The notes below the pieces were generated by a model that saw only the letters and a program-made list of their open reading frames with translations, was not told the origin of the DNA and made no database searches. DNA of 40,883 nt from Cyanobacteria bacterium SW_9_44_58 (GTDB lineage Bacteria > Cyanobacteriota > Cyanobacteriia > Cyanobacteriales > Rubidibacteraceae), in the NCBI GenBank assembly GCA_003021905.1, contig PXPI01000087.1, positions 1 to 40,883 of the forward strand, given 5' to 3'. Made by a program: the position numbers and the translations under genes. Shown here piece after piece: positions 1 through 8,100 of the stretch (positions are counted from its first letter, which is position 1; every line of letters begins with the position of its first letter).

Positions 1-29
1 TTCCGAAAATCAATTGAATAAGGTTGCAT
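1..29 (-). CDS. IS630-type transposase, N-terminal fragment (runs off the window)
   Basis: Only the first nine codons are present, reading MQPYSIDFR on the minus strand from an ATG at position 29. The same start is seen at the right end of the window on the plus strand. Transposases of the IS630 family characteristically begin with a PYSxDxR motif followed by a helix-turn-helix. Too little is present to judge whether the gene is intact. Confidence 0.6.
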
Positions 30-92
30 GGACACGCTTATTTTAATCTACTGTCTTTCCTTCTCAGTGTACCTTATTGGTCTGAGAATTGC
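1..92 (-). mobile_element. 5' end of an IS630-family insertion sequence, cut by the window edge
   Basis: Positions 1-94 are a perfect reverse complement of 40785-40878. The shared block ends in TA (93-94), the target dinucleotide duplicated by IS630/Tc1-type elements, so the element proper is 1-92. Inside it, on the minus strand, an ATG at 29-27 opens a frame reading MQPYSIDFR, the typical start of IS630 transposases. A short inverted repeat (TTCTCAG 61-67, CTGAGAA 82-88) lies near the terminus. The family call rests on the TA flank plus the transposase start; the rest of the element is outside the window. Confidence 0.8.
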
Positions 93-145
93 TATATTAT
101 TATTTAATGATTCTTAGTTCAGTATTGGTTATTCGCTCATTGGCA

Positions 146-784
146 ATGGCAGAAACAATTTGGATTGCTCGCCACGGCAAACGGTATGACTTTGTTAACC
201 CCGACTGGTTTATCACAGCAGAACTTCCCTATGATCCGCATCTAGCAGAAGAAGGAATTGTGCAAGCACAAGAACTAGGGCAAAGACTCAAATCAGAAAA
301 TATTACGCACATTTTTTCCTCTCCTTTTCTGCGGACGGTGCAAACCGCCTATGAAGCGGCAGAAATTTTGGATCTGCCAGTTAAACTGGAAGCCGGGTTG
401 GGAGAATGGTTAAATCCAGAGTGGATGGAATACTCTCCTGAAATTCATTCCCGGGAGACGTTAGCGCAAACCTATTATCGCATTGATCTAAACTATACTT
501 CAAAAGTGATTCCCAAATATCCAGAAAGTGAAGAAACGGTGCAGCAAAGAACAGCACAAACCGCCCAACAACTAGCCAGCGACTTTGCCGGGGAGTTATT
601 ATTAGTAGGGCATGGGGTTTCCGTTTTAGGAACTGCCCAAGGATTGTTGGGAAGACCTCTCCAGATGCGACCCTCTTTTTGTTGTTTGACAAAATTAGTG
701 CAAAATAAGGGAAGTTGGGAGATGGAAATGGCTGGGGATACCTCCCATCTCTCGGAAACCGAAACCACAATTCGCTTTAATTAG
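146..784 (+). CDS. Histidine phosphatase family protein (phosphoglycerate mutase-like)
   Basis: The protein carries the RHG catalytic motif (WIARHGKR, about residues 6-13), the FSSPFLRTVQTA block of the branch, and the second catalytic histidine in GHGVSVLG near the C-terminus. This is the phosphohistidine-intermediate fold shared by phosphoglycerate mutases and SixA/UBASH3-like phosphatases; the substrate cannot be told. I chose the ATG at 146 (MAETIW...) because it begins just before the catalytic strand. Upstream in-frame starts at 89 (TTG) and 107 add a tail, and 89 overlaps the insertion-sequence junction. The gene sits 7 bp before glucokinase on the same strand, so the two are probably co-transcribed. 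Confidence 0.85.
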   Translation: MAETIWIARHGKRYDFVNPDWFITAELPYDPHLAEEGIVQAQELGQRLKSENITHIFSSPFLRTVQTAYEAAEILDLPVKLEAGLGEWLNPEWMEYSPEIHSRETLAQTYYRIDLNYTSKVIPKYPESEETVQQRTAQTAQQLASDFAGELLLVGHGVSVLGTAQGLLGRPLQMRPSFCCLTKLVQNKGSWEMEMAGDTSHLSETETTIRFN

Positions 785-791
785 GCATGCT

Positions 792-1820
792 ATGACATTA
801 CTGATTGCAGGGGATATCGGCGGCACAAAAACGATTTTACGGTTGGTAGAAGTAACTGACCAAGCAGCGCCGTTCCAAACCCATTTGGAATCTACTTATC
901 CTTCCCAGAACTATACCGATTTAGTGCCCATGGTGCAGGCGTTTCTCACTCAAACCGATTATACCCCCGATCGCGCCTGTTTTGCCATTGCCGGACCCGT
1001 CATTCAACAACGATCGCAACTGACTAATCTCGATTGGTATCTGGATGCCCTTACTCTCAAACAAGATTTAAACTTAGATGCGGTGAGTTTAATTAACGAC
1101 TTTGCTGCGATTAGTTATGGCGTTCTGGGATTACAAGAAAACGAAGTCGAATCCCTACAAAATATCGAATCGCAAGACAATGCGCCCATTGCTGTTATTG
1201 GTGCCGGAACCGGGTTAGGAGAAGGTTTTTTAATCCCCAAAGGAAATGGGGACTATCAAGTTTTTGGAACCGAAGGAGGGCATGCTGATTTTGCCCCGCG
1301 TTCGGAGTTGGAATTTCAGTTATTCGACTATATTAGCAGCCAAAATAATTTGGATCATGTTTCTGTGGAAAGAGTGGTTTCAGGACAGGGAATTGTTTCC
1401 ATTTATCAAGGTTTAAGAGATTTAGAAATTCTCCCTGAAAGCAATTCCTATGCCGCCCAAGCAATTAGAAACTGGGAAACCAATGGCAACTCCAACATTG
1501 ATCCGGCTGCGGTGATTTCCCAAGCGGCGCAAGAGAAAACTGATTCTCTGGCAGAAAAAACCATGGAAATGTTTCTGGAAGCCTACGCTGCCGAAGCTGG
1601 CAATTTGGCCTTAAAATTGATGCCCTATGGCGGACTGTATCTCGCTGGGGGCATTGCCGCGAAAAATGTTTCCTTAATCAAAGAGAGCAATTTTCTTGAC
1701 ATTTTCAAGCAGAAAGGAAGAGTTAGTTCCGTTCTGGATGCTGTGCCCATTTATGTCATTCTTAATCAACAAGTGGGATTGTTGGGATCAATTATGTATG
1801 GCATAAATGATGAAGTCTGA
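792..1820 (+). CDS. glk: Glucokinase (ATP: D-glucose 6-phosphotransferase)
   Basis: This cytosolic enzyme phosphorylates glucose to glucose 6-phosphate. The N-terminal phosphate-binding loop DIGGTK is at residues 8-13. LINDFAAISYG carries the catalytic Asp. GAGTGLGEG near residue 137, EGGHADFAPR, and the C-terminal LAGGIAAKN adenosine motif all match the bacterial Glk family (PF02685). Its 342 residues are the normal length. It starts 7 bp after the histidine phosphatase and is tail-to-tail with raf1, with only about 10 bp between the stops. Confidence 0.95.
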   Translation: MTLLIAGDIGGTKTILRLVEVTDQAAPFQTHLESTYPSQNYTDLVPMVQAFLTQTDYTPDRACFAIAGPVIQQRSQLTNLDWYLDALTLKQDLNLDAVSLINDFAAISYGVLGLQENEVESLQNIESQDNAPIAVIGAGTGLGEGFLIPKGNGDYQVFGTEGGHADFAPRSELEFQLFDYISSQNNLDHVSVERVVSGQGIVSIYQGLRDLEILPESNSYAAQAIRNWETNGNSNIDPAAVISQAAQEKTDSLAEKTMEMFLEAYAAEAGNLALKLMPYGGLYLAGGIAAKNVSLIKESNFLDIFKQKGRVSSVLDAVPIYVILNQQVGLLGSIMYGINDEV

Positions 1821-1830
1821 GTAGCAGAGA

Positions 1831-2904
1831 TTATTCTTCATATTGCCAACTTTGCGCGATCGCGCCCTCATCTACTACCCGTTTGGGACGCAAAATTAAA
1901 ACGACTCTGCCCAACAAGGGTTGATTGGGGGCTTGTTCAAACCATTGAATCCCTAAGCCGTTTTCTTGTTCAATTAGAAAATAACTATGAAGATACCATT
2001 GCCTATCCCCGCGATCCACCACTACTAGCACGGGTTCATTCGCCAGGGACTCTGATTTGGGAAGTTGTTCCCGCTGACAGGGAATCGCAACCGGATCTGC
2101 TGCTGCCCAAATGGTTTGCCAACCGGGAAGGGCGACCCATTCCCCTTCTCCCGACAGTTTATTGAAACGAAACGTGCCTTGCTGTTGCGGTTGGGAATAA
2201 CTTTGAAATTGAGAGGCACTAATGTCTAAGCTGGGAACCACTGGCAAAATCCGGGGCAATTCGTCTTCTTGTTCCAGACGATAGAGGGGTAAAGTGGGCG
2301 CAGGGGTTTCGGGAACGACGGTAAAATCGCTTAACAAATTTTCAATTTTTTCTCTGGCCGTCTCGGAGGCAACATAGCGCAATCCTTGGGCAATGAGGCG
2401 CGATCGCGCTTGCAAATCTTTTTTCCCTCTTGCCAATTTCCAGTACTTATAGGCGACGGCATCCCCAGCACAATCGGTGAATCTCTCCGGCAGGGAATTT
2501 AATTCCGAAAAGTCTTTAATCGCCTTGGCAATCTCATGGGCATCAGCTTGGGCTAATTGTTTGTCCATGGCCAATGTTGCTGCCTCAACCCGTTTGTTGG
2601 GGGGAAGAATGCGAAACTCATAGATAATGTCGCTGCCTTTTTGGGCAAAATAGGTTTTAACTTCCTCGCTCGCCCCAGCTTGAATAATGCTTTCATAGAC
2701 TTGCGCCGCCACAATGACTTGGTTTTGATGAACCGGTTGCAAGCCGGTTTCCTCAAAAATGGTTTGGTTGTCATATCCTGCTTTTTGCAACTGCTGACAG
2801 GATTTTCCCCACTCCACCCAATTGCCTTCTTTTTGGCGGAGGGTTTGCAATAATTCACTCGCTTGTTGTTGAGACAGGGAGGCAGATTGAGGCTGTTCCG
2901 GCAT
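1831..2904 (-). CDS. raf1: RuBisCO accumulation factor 1 (Raf1)
   Basis: Raf1 is a dimeric chaperone that brings RbcL subunits together during form I RuBisCO assembly. The protein has the Raf1 order: an N-terminal helical domain (LRQKEGNWVEWGKSCQQLQKA and QNQVIVAAQVYESI), a central helical domain (FRILPPNKR, ARSRLIAQGLRYV), then a linker and a beta domain ending in QPLLGRVVLILRPK. I prefer the ATG at 2904 (MPEQPQ...), giving 357 residues, over the GTG at 2967, because family members begin shortly before the LRQKEG helix. No RuBisCO genes are in the window. It is divergent from hemA and convergent with glk. Confidence 0.9.
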   Translation of the reverse strand: MPEQPQSASLSQQQASELLQTLRQKEGNWVEWGKSCQQLQKAGYDNQTIFEETGLQPVHQNQVIVAAQVYESIIQAGASEEVKTYFAQKGSDIIYEFRILPPNKRVEAATLAMDKQLAQADAHEIAKAIKDFSELNSLPERFTDCAGDAVAYKYWKLARGKKDLQARSRLIAQGLRYVASETAREKIENLLSDFTVVPETPAPTLPLYRLEQEDELPRILPVVPSLDISASQFQSYSQPQQQGTFRFNKLSGEGEWVALPGWQTIWAAADPVAIPCQREQLPKSESLANEPVLVVVDRGDRQWYLHSYFLIEQENGLGIQWFEQAPNQPLLGRVVLILRPKRVVDEGAIAQSWQYEE

Positions 2905-3141
2905 AAGTTGCACTAGATTCGACAGATGATCATTTACTAATGTATCGCTTTTATCGTGACGGGTCACGGGTGAAGCTTTCTTTACTGGGTTTTACAATTA
3001 AAAAAAAATTTACAAAGTTTGTTTTCAAAATCTTTCTTTAAAAACACAATTCCGTATAAATTGCAAAAGGGAGAGAGGAGTTTAACGGACTCTACCCACT
3101 TATTTGACTGACGTGAAGAAACCATATCTTTGGGAGAACAC

Positions 3142-4431
3142 ATGAATATCGTCGTTGTTGGTTTAAGCCATAAAACCGCACCTGTAGCAGTTCGAGAAAA
3201 ATTAAGCATTCAAGACAATGCCTTGGAAGGCGCGATCGCGCATTTGCTTCAACTTCCCCATGTGGAAGAAATCTCCATTCTCAGCACCTGTAACCGTTTA
3301 GAAATCTATGCCGTCATTACTGAAGCGGAACAGGGGATTCACGAAATCACGCAGTTTCTCTCCGAACGCAGTGCTTATCCCATCTCTCAACTGCGGCGGC
3401 ACCTGTTTATTCTTCTCCATCAGGATGCCATTCGCCATTTAATGCGTGTTGCTGCGGGCTTAGATAGTTTAATTCTCGGAGAAGGACAAATTCTCTCTCA
3501 AGTCAAACACGCTCACAAGCTATCACAAAAATATCAAGGCATTGGCCGCTTGCTGGATCGCCTCTTTAAGCAATCCCTGTCTGCCGGAAAACGGGTGCGC
3601 AGCAATACTAATCTGGGAACCGGGGCGATGTCCATTAGTTCGGCGGCGGTGGAACTTGCCTCCACAAAAGTCAACAATCTTCAAGATTATCGCTGCACCA
3701 TTGTCGGCGCTGGAAAAATGGCGCGATTAATTGTCCAACATCTCATTGCCAAGGGTGCTACGGAGATTTCCATTGTCAACCGTTCCCAAAAACGAGCACA
3801 AGATCTCGCCCAACAATTCAGCGACACGGAATTGCAACTGCATCCCCTAGAAGACATGATGAATGTCATTAGCAACTCTCATCTCGTCTTTACCAGTACC
3901 GGCGCCAGTGAACCGATTTTAGATCGCGCTAAGTTAGAACAAACCTTAGATCCCAATCAGCAGCTGCTCTTATTTGATATTTCTGTTCCCCTCAATGTGG
4001 ACAATGATGTGGCCGAATTAGAATCAGTGGAAAATTACAACGTGGATGACTTAAAAGCAGTAGTGTCGAAAAATACGGCTAGTCGCCGGCAAATGGCCCA
4101 AGAAGCAGAAGCGTTGCTGGATGAAGAAGTGGAATCGTTTGAAGTCTGGTGGCGTTCCTTGGAAACCGTTCCCACCATTAGCTGTTTGCGAGAAAAAGTG
4201 GATACCATCCGCGAACAAGAATTGGAAAAAGCTCTCTCCCGTCTCGGAACCGAATTTGCGGAAAAACATCAGGAAGTGATTGAAGCCCTAACCCGAGGCA
4301 TTGTCAATAAAATTCTCCATGAACCCATGGTGGAACTGCGAGCGCAACAAGATATTGAAATGCGTCGGCGCACCATTCAATCCTTGCAACGGTTATTCAA
4401 CCTTGACCCGGAACAGCAGTATAGTTCATGA
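3142..4431 (+). CDS. hemA: Glutamyl-tRNA reductase
   Basis: Catalyses NADPH-dependent reduction of glutamyl-tRNA(Glu) to glutamate-1-semialdehyde, the first committed step of tetrapyrrole (chlorophyll, haem, bilin) synthesis. The N-terminal domain has [15 protein letters not shown] and the catalytic cysteine in STCNRLEIY near residue 50. Next comes [17 protein letters not shown], then the NADPH-binding GAGKMA region near 190, and a C-terminal dimerisation helix. The ATG at 3142 is preceded by GGGAGA about 7 bases upstream and matches the usual [14 protein letters not shown] start. Length is 429 residues. It is divergent from raf1, and the roughly 240 bp between them should hold both promoters. 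Confidence 0.97.
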   Translation: MNIVVVGLSHKTAPVAVREKLSIQDNALEGAIAHLLQLPHVEEISILSTCNRLEIYAVITEAEQGIHEITQFLSERSAYPISQLRRHLFILLHQDAIRHLMRVAAGLDSLILGEGQILSQVKHAHKLSQKYQGIGRLLDRLFKQSLSAGKRVRSNTNLGTGAMSISSAAVELASTKVNNLQDYRCTIVGAGKMARLIVQHLIAKGATEISIVNRSQKRAQDLAQQFSDTELQLHPLEDMMNVISNSHLVFTSTGASEPILDRAKLEQTLDPNQQLLLFDISVPLNVDNDVAELESVENYNVDDLKAVVSKNTASRRQMAQEAEALLDEEVESFEVWWRSLETVPTISCLREKVDTIREQELEKALSRLGTEFAEKHQEVIEALTRGIVNKILHEPMVELRAQQDIEMRRRTIQSLQRLFNLDPEQQYSS

Positions 4432-4456
4432 GTTGTAGGGGAAACAGGGAAACCGA

Positions 4457-5440
4457 TTACCGATCGTTTGTCCCCTTCCCTGTGTCCGAGTCCCACTGGC
4501 TATGATTCCAGTCTACCCGTTGTGCTAAAAACGCATCCAACGACTCTGAGGAGGGTAAAGCGGATTGCGCCCCAGCACGAGTTACTGTTAACGCCCCGGT
4601 AGCGGACCCGCAAATAATGGAACGCTGCAGATTCATCCCCTGACACAAGGCAACAGCTAATCCGGCATTAAAGGCATCGCCGGCGGCAACGGTATCAATA
4701 ATGGGATCAGTATCAAATGCCGGGACAAAAAATGTTTCCTCGCCATGGGCACAATAAACCCCTTGTTGCCCTAAGGTAACGATTACGGTGTTTACCCCTT
4801 GCTTTTGCAATTGCATGGCCGCTTGTTGGGCAGTGTCGGTATCGATAACGGCAAACCCGACTAATTGTTCTGCTTCCACAGCATTAGGCGTAATGATGTC
4901 AACATTATGATAAAGGGTCAAGGGTAATGCTTGGGCTGGAGCAGGGTCGAGAATGACTTTCACCCCCATCTTTTGGGCAAGTTCTGCCGCCGCTTCCACA
5001 ACGGCTAAAGGAATTTCCAACTGCAATAATAAAAAGGCTGCTCCTTCTAAATGCGGGCGCAACCGTTCTACATCTATTGCGTCTAGGTTGCCGTTGGCTT
5101 CGGGAATAACAATAATTTGATTTTCTCCCGAATCATCCACTGCAATCATGGCAACGCCGGTATGAACGGATTCATCTTTTAACACCCCGCTGCTATCAAC
5201 TTGGTTGTCTTGCAAGGATTGGATCAGATTTTGGCCAAAGCTATCTTGGCCCACACGCCCGACCATTTGGCAAGGAATGCCTAAGCGAGACACCGCGATC
5301 GCTTGATTGGCCCCTTTTCCGCCGGGAATCATGGCAAAACTTTCCCCGGTAATGGTTTCTCCGGGCATGGGCAATCGGGAGGTATTCGCTGCTAAATCCA
5401 TGTTCAGGCTGCCCAAGACAACAATATGAGACTGATTCAT
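4457..5440 (-). CDS. rbsK: Ribokinase (PfkB family)
   Basis: A PfkB-fold sugar kinase expected to phosphorylate D-ribose at O5. The N-terminus has GSLNMDLAANTSRLPMPGET, followed by GGKGANQAIAVSRLG near residues 39-53. The C-terminal catalytic motif DTVAAGDAFNAGLA includes the Asp base. The total of 327 residues is slightly long because of a short C-terminal tail. The usual second threonine of DTTGAGDTF-like motifs is replaced (DTVAAGDAF), so the exact sugar is less certain than the family. Its stop lies about 25 bp from the convergent hemA stop, and cobU lies upstream on the same strand. Confidence 0.88.
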   Translation of the reverse strand: MNQSHIVVLGSLNMDLAANTSRLPMPGETITGESFAMIPGGKGANQAIAVSRLGIPCQMVGRVGQDSFGQNLIQSLQDNQVDSSGVLKDESVHTGVAMIAVDDSGENQIIVIPEANGNLDAIDVERLRPHLEGAAFLLLQLEIPLAVVEAAAELAQKMGVKVILDPAPAQALPLTLYHNVDIITPNAVEAEQLVGFAVIDTDTAQQAAMQLQKQGVNTVIVTLGQQGVYCAHGEETFFVPAFDTDPIIDTVAAGDAFNAGLAVALCQGMNLQRSIICGSATGALTVTRAGAQSALPSSESLDAFLAQRVDWNHSQWDSDTGKGTNDR

Positions 5441-5556
5441 AAATTAATATCAAATGGATAAATGTTTGCTTGATTCTCGCTCGGGGAAATAGGAAGACAA
5501 GGTGAAGAAATTACTTATGATGCCATGAGATTAATACTCCATCTTGCAAATTTGAG

Positions 5557-6129
5557 TTAGAGGGCCGTCAGCGGTTGACCCAATTGAGTTAAGGGTAAGG
5601 CATAGCCGCCGGTGACTAAGTAAACGTTTGTTGCGTTTTCTCCCACGCGACGAATTAAATCTCCTAAGCGATCGCGAAACGCCCGTCCGCTTTGATAGGC
5701 AGGAATCACTCCCCATCCCGTTTCTTCGGCCACTAAAATCACTTGGGATGGGGTTTGGTCTAAACTGTCTAAGAAAGTATTTACCGTCTGTTCCCACTGT
5801 TGATCCTCGGTGGTAAGAAGATTGGCAACCCAGGTTCCTAGAGAGTCAATCAATAAACAGTCTTCTGCTTGGGCTTGCTGGAGACAGTTTGCTAAAGCGG
5901 TGGGAATTTCTTGGGTTGACCAAGATTGGGGGCGGCGCAAGGCGTGTTTTTGCAGTTTGTCTTGCCAGGCTGGATCCTTGGGATCCGCGATCGCGGTAGC
6001 AATATAAGTGACAGGCTTAGGGGATTGTTTTGCCAAGTGTTCTGCCCATTCACTTTTGCCGGAACTCGCGGGTCCAACCACGAGAATGATTTGTCCTAGT
6101 TGTGTTTGTGATGTTCCCACAGTTCCCAT
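5557..6129 (-). CDS. cobU: Adenosylcobinamide kinase / adenosylcobinamide-phosphate guanylyltransferase
   Basis: This bifunctional enzyme phosphorylates adenosylcobinamide and then transfers GMP to it in nucleotide-loop assembly of cobamides. The P-loop GPASSGKS spans about residues 19-26. It is followed by YIATA and a RRP motif that carries the guanylylation region, then LLIDSLGTWVANLL (Walker B). VAEETGWGVIP and FRDRLGDLIRRV are conserved in CobU/CobP. The 190 residues match the family. No cobalamin riboswitch is evident upstream. Another cobamide gene, cobD, is 22 kb away, so the pathway genes are scattered. Confidence 0.93.
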   Translation of the reverse strand: MGTVGTSQTQLGQIILVVGPASSGKSEWAEHLAKQSPKPVTYIATAIADPKDPAWQDKLQKHALRRPQSWSTQEIPTALANCLQQAQAEDCLLIDSLGTWVANLLTTEDQQWEQTVNTFLDSLDQTPSQVILVAEETGWGVIPAYQSGRAFRDRLGDLIRRVGENATNVYLVTGGYALPLTQLGQPLTAL

Positions 6130-6251
6130 TTTAATGGTTCACTCAAGGAGATTCTTTCCTTGCTCAGTTTTATAGAAAGGCGCCGTAAAATCAACGTGCT
6201 TTTAGCCGTTAGATATAAGGCGCGTTAACTGAGAGATTCGACATCTCGAAG

Positions 6252-6280
6252 TTAACAAATTCACAAAATTTTGATATAAT
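6252..6280 (+). promoter_or_regulatory. Sigma70-like promoter inside the IS200/IS605 relic
   Basis: TTAACA (6252-6257) and a consensus TATAAT (6275-6280) are separated by exactly 17 bases. A good ribosome-binding site follows at 6293-6298 but the start codon and body of the former gene are gone. Transcription from here would run through the remnant toward the pxcA tail, antisense to pxcA. Confidence 0.5.
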
Positions 6281-6584
6281 GAAAATAAGATAAAGGAGAC
6301 ATAATCGCAGTAGCCGTGGTACGCGAAGCTATCCTCACTAAAGCTCCGGCTGTATAAAGGGTAGTCCCACCAATTCGTATCGAAATCGAATTGCCCCAAA
6401 AGTCCACTGAGGTAAACATCAAGGCTGGGAGATCAATAGAAATTGAATACCGTGGGGCGCACGGGAATCAACGCTTGGGGAGCTATCCATTAGAGTGCTT
6501 GCTGTAAAAGGTGTAGTCGGGTAGGACATGAGACTGTAAGACCAAAATCGACTTGTCGATGGAGGCAAGACTCAGCCCAAGAAT

Positions 6585-6606
6585 CCAACGTGCTGGCTTC
6601 CGTTGG
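6585..6606 (+). repeat. Right-end hairpin of the IS200/IS605 relic
   Basis: CCAACG (6585-6590) pairs perfectly with CGTTGG (6601-6606) around a 10-base loop. It comes immediately after AAGAAT and before GTCAAT, the usual arrangement at the right end of tnpB-type elements, where the hairpin lies in the transcript that becomes the TnpB guide (omega) RNA. Confidence 0.5.
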
Positions 6607-6648
6607 AGTCGTCAATCTGCACTGAAAATAACCAACGAAAATGCCGTA

Positions 6649-7995
6649 CTATTCATTCATATTGCGATACGTGGCCACAGCAGAAGGAGAAATTCGATTC
6701 AAATAGCGAAAGATCCAATACTTAAAAATGGTATCTAAAATAACGGGAAACGTGGCAATAAATAGGAAGTTAAATTCCCGATTTTCTGGCAATCCAAAAT
6801 GCCGTCCAATTTCTTCTAAAATCACTTCCCACCCATGAGGGGAGTGATATCCCACGAACATATCTGTGGATAAAATGATAATAAATGCTTTGGCGGAATC
6901 GCTTAAACCATAAACAAATTCATCAATAAATGATTTCAGCACCGCAATTTGTTCGCGGCTAAAATAAATGACCAAACCGAACGCCACAACAGACAACAAA
7001 TCCGCAATAATATTTTCCAGGGCGTTTTCCCCCAAATCCTGATATTTTTCTGCAATCTCTACCGCTTTTTCTTCCACCCTCTTATCAATTTCTTCTTGAG
7101 ATAGTTCTGACTCTATCCCCAGCTTTTTTTTGAAGTGCAGTTTTTCTTCATAGTTTCTTAATTCCGTTAAGGCTTCTTCTTCAAAATCTTCATTAATAAA
7201 TATTTCTTCCTGAGTTTCTGTAAACCAATATTGTTCAGCTAGAGGGTGGATAATAAAGGTTTTTGCAATTTGATGAGTCAGAAGCGGTACAATAATTAAA
7301 ATCAATAGAAAGCGAAGGGAAATTGCCGTTTTATCCCGAGAAGTACGGAAAGTTTTAACCACTTCTTCTTCCGCCTCTGAAGAGTTGGGATCAATTTCCC
7401 GCTTAATGCGATTGAAAGTTCTCAGCAGCGATCGCGGTAAAACGCTGGTTTGTTTGGAAGGATTGTTGCCGGTTTGGGATTTGTCGGAACGAGGATTTCC
7501 AGAAGCGGGTTGCTCTTGCTTGTTTAAGGAACCGCTTTTTTCTTCATAAGCCATTTCTTCAACCCGAGCAGAAGAAGCAATCTCATTTTTCCTTAAATTT
7601 GTCTTGGTTTTTCCTTCAGTTTGATTTGCCTCGCTCTGCTCATAATGGAGAATTACTTCTTCAACAAAATTTAATTTTTCTAAAATAACCGAGGGATTTT
7701 TGAAGTATTTATTACGAGGAAAATTCTGAGCAGACCAGTTAATAAAGGAACGACTCTTTTTAAATTCGTTTAATTTGGCTTGAGCAACTTTTAAGTTTTG
7801 ATTAACTTCTTCCTGAAAATAAGCAATAACTTGGTCGGAATAGGAGCTATTGTTGGGATTAACCGGCTCTTGAGCAAAATATTCATCTTCAATCACCTTA
7901 ATCATTAACGTTGCCCGATAGGCTTGCTCTAATGATTGCTCTGGAGAATTGAAAAACCACTGTGTTAAATTACGAAAAACTCTCGGTAGATACAT
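6649..7995 (-). CDS. pxcA: Proton extrusion protein PxcA (CemA family)
   Basis: An inner-membrane protein needed for light-induced proton extrusion and pH homeostasis in cyanobacteria; plastid CemA is the homologue. The 448 residues comprise a soluble N-terminal half rich in charged residues, with a low-complexity Ser/Gln/Lys stretch near 130-200. The membrane part begins with [21 protein letters not shown] and contains further hydrophobic segments ([34 protein letters not shown]). The C-terminus has the conserved [18 protein letters not shown] block. It stands alone on the minus strand, with a transposon relic just beyond its stop. Confidence 0.93.
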   Translation of the reverse strand: MYLPRVFRNLTQWFFNSPEQSLEQAYRATLMIKVIEDEYFAQEPVNPNNSSYSDQVIAYFQEEVNQNLKVAQAKLNEFKKSRSFINWSAQNFPRNKYFKNPSVILEKLNFVEEVILHYEQSEANQTEGKTKTNLRKNEIASSARVEEMAYEEKSGSLNKQEQPASGNPRSDKSQTGNNPSKQTSVLPRSLLRTFNRIKREIDPNSSEAEEEVVKTFRTSRDKTAISLRFLLILIIVPLLTHQIAKTFIIHPLAEQYWFTETQEEIFINEDFEEEALTELRNYEEKLHFKKKLGIESELSQEEIDKRVEEKAVEIAEKYQDLGENALENIIADLLSVVAFGLVIYFSREQIAVLKSFIDEFVYGLSDSAKAFIIILSTDMFVGYHSPHGWEVILEEIGRHFGLPENREFNFLFIATFPVILDTIFKYWIFRYLNRISPSAVATYRNMNE

Positions 7996-8100
7996 TCACT
8001 AACAAGATAGATAATAATTAATATTGTTGAGTGTGAGTTAACTCGTTTTTCAAGATAAGCTAGAGAGGAATAGCATTTGGGGAAATTTTAACAAACATAC

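Larger units (their letters stand above)
6224..6616 (+). mobile_element. Miniature, decayed IS200/IS605-type element (tnpB body deleted)
   Basis: The left side has an imperfect hairpin (6224-6256, GTTAACT...AGTTAAC), a sigma70-like promoter, and a ribosome-binding site AAGGAG (6293-6298), but no open frame follows. The right side reads like a decayed TnpB C-terminus: in one frame GRTGINAWG, with NAWG at 6470-6481, then a stop. It ends with CCCAAGAATC (from about 6576), a hairpin CCAACG/CGTTGG, and TCAAT. Single-strand transposons of this group end in subterminal hairpins and often leave such tnpA/tnpB-less relics. The element lies 33 bp beyond the pxcA stop, in a gene-free stretch (6130-6648). 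The exact ends are inferred. Confidence 0.6.

Noticed and set aside
6130-6223. Possible cobalamin riboswitch before cobU
   Set aside because: No B12-box-like sequence or long conserved leader could be seen.
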